Positions 61,060-64,000 of a stretch of DNA of 64,000 nt are shown here, piece after piece. The stretch spans positions 2,551,687 to 2,615,686 of the forward strand of contig NZ_KB910518.1 in NCBI RefSeq assembly GCF_000374185.1, given 5' to 3'. Under the pieces are notes generated by a model. It saw nothing but the letters and a program-made list of their open reading frames with translations. It made no database searches and had not been told where the DNA came from. Made by a program: the position numbers and the translations under genes. Position 1 is the first letter of the stretch, and every line of letters begins with the position of its first letter. Source of the DNA: Paenibacillus sp. HW567 (GTDB taxonomy: Bacteria > Bacillota > Bacilli > Paenibacillales > Paenibacillaceae).

Positions 61060-62058
61060 TTACATGAGTTCGTGCCGGCTCCGCCGTCGGTTCTGGAAGG
61101 TGACAATCTCCCGCAGCCCCGCCTGCTTCAGCATCTGTAGCTGCTGTTCCGTATAGCCGCCGAGGTCGTCAGGAAAGTGGGCATCGGTTGAGGTCGTGAG
61201 AAGCACGCCTTTGGCTGCCAATACCCCGAGAAAAGCTGGACTTGGGCACATTTCCTTGATCGGATAGCGGTACACCATTCCGGCGTTGATCTCGGTGGCC
61301 GTGTCATGCGCAATTAGCAGGTCTGCAATCCGCTCATACATCGGCAGCAGCCGCTGCTCGTCCGGGCGGTAGCTGAAGGCCTTGAGGTTATCAAGGTGGG
61401 CAACAATATCGAACAAGCGCGACGAAATCGCCCCACCGACAAGCTCGAAGAACCGGGTGTAGAGAGCTTCCAGATCGAATTGTTCAAAATGCTTCTGCGT
61501 TGCCGGATTGTCAAAGCCCCAGCCATCTACAAAATGCACCGAGCCGATGACATAGTCGTACGGCTGTTCCGCTAAGATCCCGCTTAGCTCCTGCTCGCAG
61601 CCCGGGAAATAATCGGCTTCAATGCCGAGCCGCAGCTCAATTCCTTCCCGCTGCCATTTCTCCTTCTGGCTCTGAATGCAAGCTACAAAACCGTCCACCT
61701 CTGCCATGCACACCTGCTCCAGCCATTCCCGCTGCAAGCGGCCTATCGGGCTATCATCCAGAAGCATGTGCTTCTCGTAATAGGCTTTGTATTCCGTGAA
61801 CCGGTATAGATGATCGACGATGCCGACAGTGTGCATACCGAGCTTCTTGGCTTGCTTCAGATACAAGTCCAGCCACTCATCGGTATAAGCCCCGCCTGAA
61901 ATGCGCCGTTCGAGCAGACGGAAGCTTTCCTGCATCCAAGCCAGTGTGTGCATTTTCTCGCCGCTATCAGTCATAGCTGTCAGGCTCTCCAGCGTACGCT
62001 GCAGCCATCTCGGCGAATACGGCCCTTCTTCCAGATGAAGATGAAAATCTACTTTCAT
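61060..62058 (-). CDS. PHP-domain phosphoesterase (histidinol-phosphatase-like)
   Basis: A 332-residue PHP-domain protein: MKVDFHLHLEEG (metal-binding HxH), THTVGIVDHLYRF region (GIVDH), RLGIEADYFPG, YVIGSVHFVDG, DIVAHLDNLKAF and STDAHFPDDLGGY, which together give the usual nine metal ligands. Family members dephosphorylate histidinol phosphate or cleave other phosphoesters; no his genes are nearby. AGGAGG lies nine bases before the ATG. It is 33 bases downstream of the metallophosphoesterase gene and cotranscribed with it. Confidence 0.9.
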   Translation of the reverse strand: MKVDFHLHLEEGPYSPRWLQRTLESLTAMTDSGEKMHTLAWMQESFRLLERRISGGAYTDEWLDLYLKQAKKLGMHTVGIVDHLYRFTEYKAYYEKHMLLDDSPIGRLQREWLEQVCMAEVDGFVACIQSQKEKWQREGIELRLGIEADYFPGCEQELSGILAEQPYDYVIGSVHFVDGWGFDNPATQKHFEQFDLEALYTRFFELVGGAISSRLFDIVAHLDNLKAFSYRPDEQRLLPMYERIADLLIAHDTATEINAGMVYRYPIKEMCPSPAFLGVLAAKGVLLTTSTDAHFPDDLGGYTEQQLQMLKQAGLREIVTFQNRRRSRHELM

Positions 62059-62091
62059 TTCATAAGCCCTCCTGATGTGTTCCTATCAATG

Positions 62092-62994
62092 CTAGTCAAT
62101 GACGCTGCCATCCTCCAGCCTGATCCATGTCTCGAAGCGCCGCTCCCCTTCCAATAGCTGAATGACGCGCGCGCCCCGCTGGAGCGCCCCGTATGTGTTA
62201 TGCCCGGTAACCCGGCCGTAGGCCAGCTTAATTCCGTGCAGATCACCTATGTAATCATTGTCATGATCGTGCCCGGCGAAGGCTGCCATCACATCCCCCG
62301 CTTCCAGCATCGCCGCGAACCAGCCGCTGTTCACTTTGGAGCAGCAGACCATTTCGCCTTTTCTCCCCGCTACGCTGCCCGATTGCCACACTTCATGATA
62401 CTCGGGAATGGGAATGTGCATAAAAGCCAGTGCAGGCAGCACCCTGCCGTTTCTCTCCCTAATCTTGGCTGATTCCCGGGTATACCAGGCGACCTGATCG
62501 GGATGAATCCAGGCATATCCACCGATTGCTTCAGGCGCATATTCACCCGAATCCACGAAATACAGCGCTGCTGCTTCCCGGTCTCCCGAATGGCTGAAGA
62601 GCGACAGCACGTAATTGCCTGTACCGTGGATCTCTTCCGGCCCGGCTTCAGCCATACAGAACTCATATTCTGTCAAAATCTCCTGCAGCTCCGGCCGGGT
62701 CACTCCCTTCTCCGAATCGTGGTTGCCATAGATCACGGCAAAGGGCGTTGCCGCCCGTGCCGCAATCTCAATGACCCGGCGAAAGGTAGCCTTGGGGTCG
62801 ACCGTATCATGGCTGTAAATCAGGTCGCCGCTGAACACTGCCAGATCCGGCTGCTCGGTTTCCATAATGCGTTTCATAAGGGCCAGTGTCCGGGCATCGT
62901 GCTCCGGGTTGATCCCGTCTTGAAGATGAATATCGGTAAATTGCACAATCTTAAAGGTTCCATCCGCGTGGAAGGAAAGGCGCCGCTTGTTCAT
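62092..62994 (-). CDS. Calcineurin-like metallophosphoesterase
   Basis: About 300 residues with the five metallophosphoesterase motifs in order: VQFTDIHLQDG, LAVFSGDLIY, VIYGNHDSEKG, AFMHIPIPEYHE and FAGHDHDNDY. It matches the bacterial and plant PAP27-like/Dcr2-like group. The start is ATG 62994, with CAGGAGG six bases upstream; the frame reaches 63015. The substrate is unknown. It is paired with the PHP phosphoesterase gene downstream, so the two may act on the same phospho-compound. Confidence 0.92.
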   Translation of the reverse strand: MNKRRLSFHADGTFKIVQFTDIHLQDGINPEHDARTLALMKRIMETEQPDLAVFSGDLIYSHDTVDPKATFRRVIEIAARAATPFAVIYGNHDSEKGVTRPELQEILTEYEFCMAEAGPEEIHGTGNYVLSLFSHSGDREAAALYFVDSGEYAPEAIGGYAWIHPDQVAWYTRESAKIRERNGRVLPALAFMHIPIPEYHEVWQSGSVAGRKGEMVCCSKVNSGWFAAMLEAGDVMAAFAGHDHDNDYIGDLHGIKLAYGRVTGHNTYGALQRGARVIQLLEGERRFETWIRLEDGSVID

Positions 62995-63128
62995 TTTGAA
63001 CCTCCTGGGATTCAAATTCTCGTCTTCGAGCTTTTCGTGTTGTTTTATGTGTTTTTAAGTTGTTTCTTGTGTTCTTTTATTTAAAAATAGCATTAATAGA
63101 CAAAAGAATGCAAGAGAAACTTTCTTGC

Positions 63129-64000
63129 CTAAGAACGATTCGCCGGGATCTGGAGGCTTTGAAATGCCTTGACTCCTTCTGCAAAGCGCCGTAATCCATC
63201 TTCAAGACGAGCTTTCGGACAGGCGTAGTTCATTCGAAGGAACGTGCTGCCGTTTCCGCCAAACATGGACCCTTCCGAAACATACAGCCCCGTTTCTTTT
63301 CTTAGATATTCGCATAAGGCTTTTGTATCCCGGGTTACAGCCCTGCAATCTATCCAGGCCAAATAGGTGGCTTCCGAATGAATGACTTCAAGCTCCGGGA
63401 GCTGACTTGCTATCAAATGTTCAAGAAGCTGCCTGTTCTCCATTAGATAGCTTAATAATGCATTAAGCCAAGGTTCGCCTTCTGTAAATGCTGAAATGGC
63501 CGCTTCAATCGCAAAAGCATTAGGTTCAGCAGCCTCATCTGTATTAATCCCCCGATTTACGAGCGCCCGTAGTCCCGGATTCGGCACGATAATACTCGAA
63601 GATTGTATTCCCGCAAGATTAAATGCCTTCGTTGGCGCTACACAGGTGATGCAATGCTGGGCAATTTCTTCTGAGACCGATGCAAAAGGAGTATACCGAT
63701 ATCCGAGATGGGTTAGATCACAATGAATTTCATCGGACAGGATAAGGACATTGTGTTTGATGCACAGGTTTCCCGCCTTTTGCAGGTCATCGTTGTCCCA
63801 GACCTTGCCGATTGGATTATGCGGATTGCAGAAAATCATCAGCGTGGTTTCGGGGGCAGCCAGCTTTTCTTCCAGGTCGTCAAAATTAATTGAATACGTA
63901 TGCTCCGAATATACCAACTCACTTACGAGAACGTTTCTCTGATTATTTACAATAGAGTTGTAAAAGATATTATATACAGGGGCCAGCACCAGCACATTGT
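63129..64000 (-). CDS. MalY/PatB-type PLP aminotransferase / C-S lyase (5' part beyond window)
   Basis: The last 290 residues of a class I/II aminotransferase of the MalY/PatB group. LVLAPVYNIFYNSIVNNQRN, FCNPHNPIGKVW, LSDEIHCDLTHLGYRYTPF, the PLP-lysine context APTKAFNLAGIQSS and the Arg in FLRMNYACPKARLEDGLRR are visible. Full members have about 390 residues, so roughly 100 N-terminal residues lie outside; the GTG at 63995 is internal. PatB proteins are cystathionine beta-lyases. It is followed by the phosphoesterase pair after a 130-base gap. Confidence 0.93.
   Translation of the reverse strand, partial: NVLVLAPVYNIFYNSIVNNQRNVLVSELVYSEHTYSINFDDLEEKLAAPETTLMIFCNPHNPIGKVWDNDDLQKAGNLCIKHNVLILSDEIHCDLTHLGYRYTPFASVSEEIAQHCITCVAPTKAFNLAGIQSSSIIVPNPGLRALVNRGINTDEAAEPNAFAIEAAISAFTEGEPWLNALLSYLMENRQLLEHLIASQLPELEVIHSEATYLAWIDCRAVTRDTKALCEYLRKETGLYVSEGSMFGGNGSTFLRMNYACPKARLEDGLRRFAEGVKAFQSLQIPANRS

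Overview
The window looks like chromosome of a Gram-positive, endospore-type Bacillota close to Paenibacillus. This rests on gene content: LplB/LplC-type sugar ABC systems without their own ATPase, many AraC regulators each beside a glycosidase, a yojF-bshB2 bacillithiol pair, a Rph-type rifamycin phosphotransferase, AGGAGG ribosome sites and frequent TTG/GTG starts. No taxonomic search was possible, so the genus is an inference. I see no rRNA, tRNA, CRISPR array, phage or insertion sequence.

Layout. 0-6.6 kb: the tail of a MotE/MgtE_N-like gene, a DedA protein, a two-component system (minus strand) divergent from a glycosyltransferase-GtrA / phosphodiester glycosidase / small membrane protein operon, a 48-codon small gene and a YuiD-like membrane protein. 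6.8-12 kb: a MacB/FtsX-type ABC exporter divergent from a GntR(YtrA)-ABC-membrane protein operon. The two operons share a mirrored operator, and the second ATPase gene is cut by an in-frame TAG. 12-13.4 kb: an NTF2-like protein and a TetR regulator. 13.5-21.4 kb: a glycan locus with a GH2-CBM32 enzyme, AraC and an LplA/B/C-like importer. 21.5-28 kb: an MFS pump with a second TetR, Rph, an AIR-synthase-fold protein coupled to an unknown protein, and a GyrI-like protein. 28-31.8 kb: a WYL regulator, then an ArsR-type regulator divergent from a GH43. 31.9-42.2 kb: GH78 rhamnosidase, GPH transporter, MBL hydrolase and AraC, next to an Fe-S/flavin ene-reductase, an OFA-type MFS transporter and PadR. 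42.2-46.5 kb: an orphan sugar-binding lipoprotein, AraC and a second GH43. 46.6-48.7 kb: a decay zone with three broken genes (DMT permease, LysR, CsaA-like). 48.8-55 kb: an AT-rich lipoprotein, bshB2-yojF, sfsA, an amino-acid ABC operon and a secreted copper-amine-oxidase-N-type protein. 55.4-60.3 kb: GH43, GH43, GH5 and AraC. 60.3-64 kb: GNAT, a 120-bp imperfect palindrome, a PHP phosphoesterase, a metallophosphoesterase and a MalY/PatB aminotransferase running off the end.

The main theme is plant-polysaccharide use by several small loci, each with its own AraC or ArsR regulator, a binding protein or transporter and one or two glycosidases of GH2, GH5, GH43 or GH78. Near-consensus CcpA (cre) sites occur at two of these loci. 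The second theme is gene decay: five separate broken or remnant genes. The most unusual functional hypothesis is a combined rhamnosidase / ene-reductase / PadR region that could act on rhamnosylated phenolic compounds such as flavonoids.
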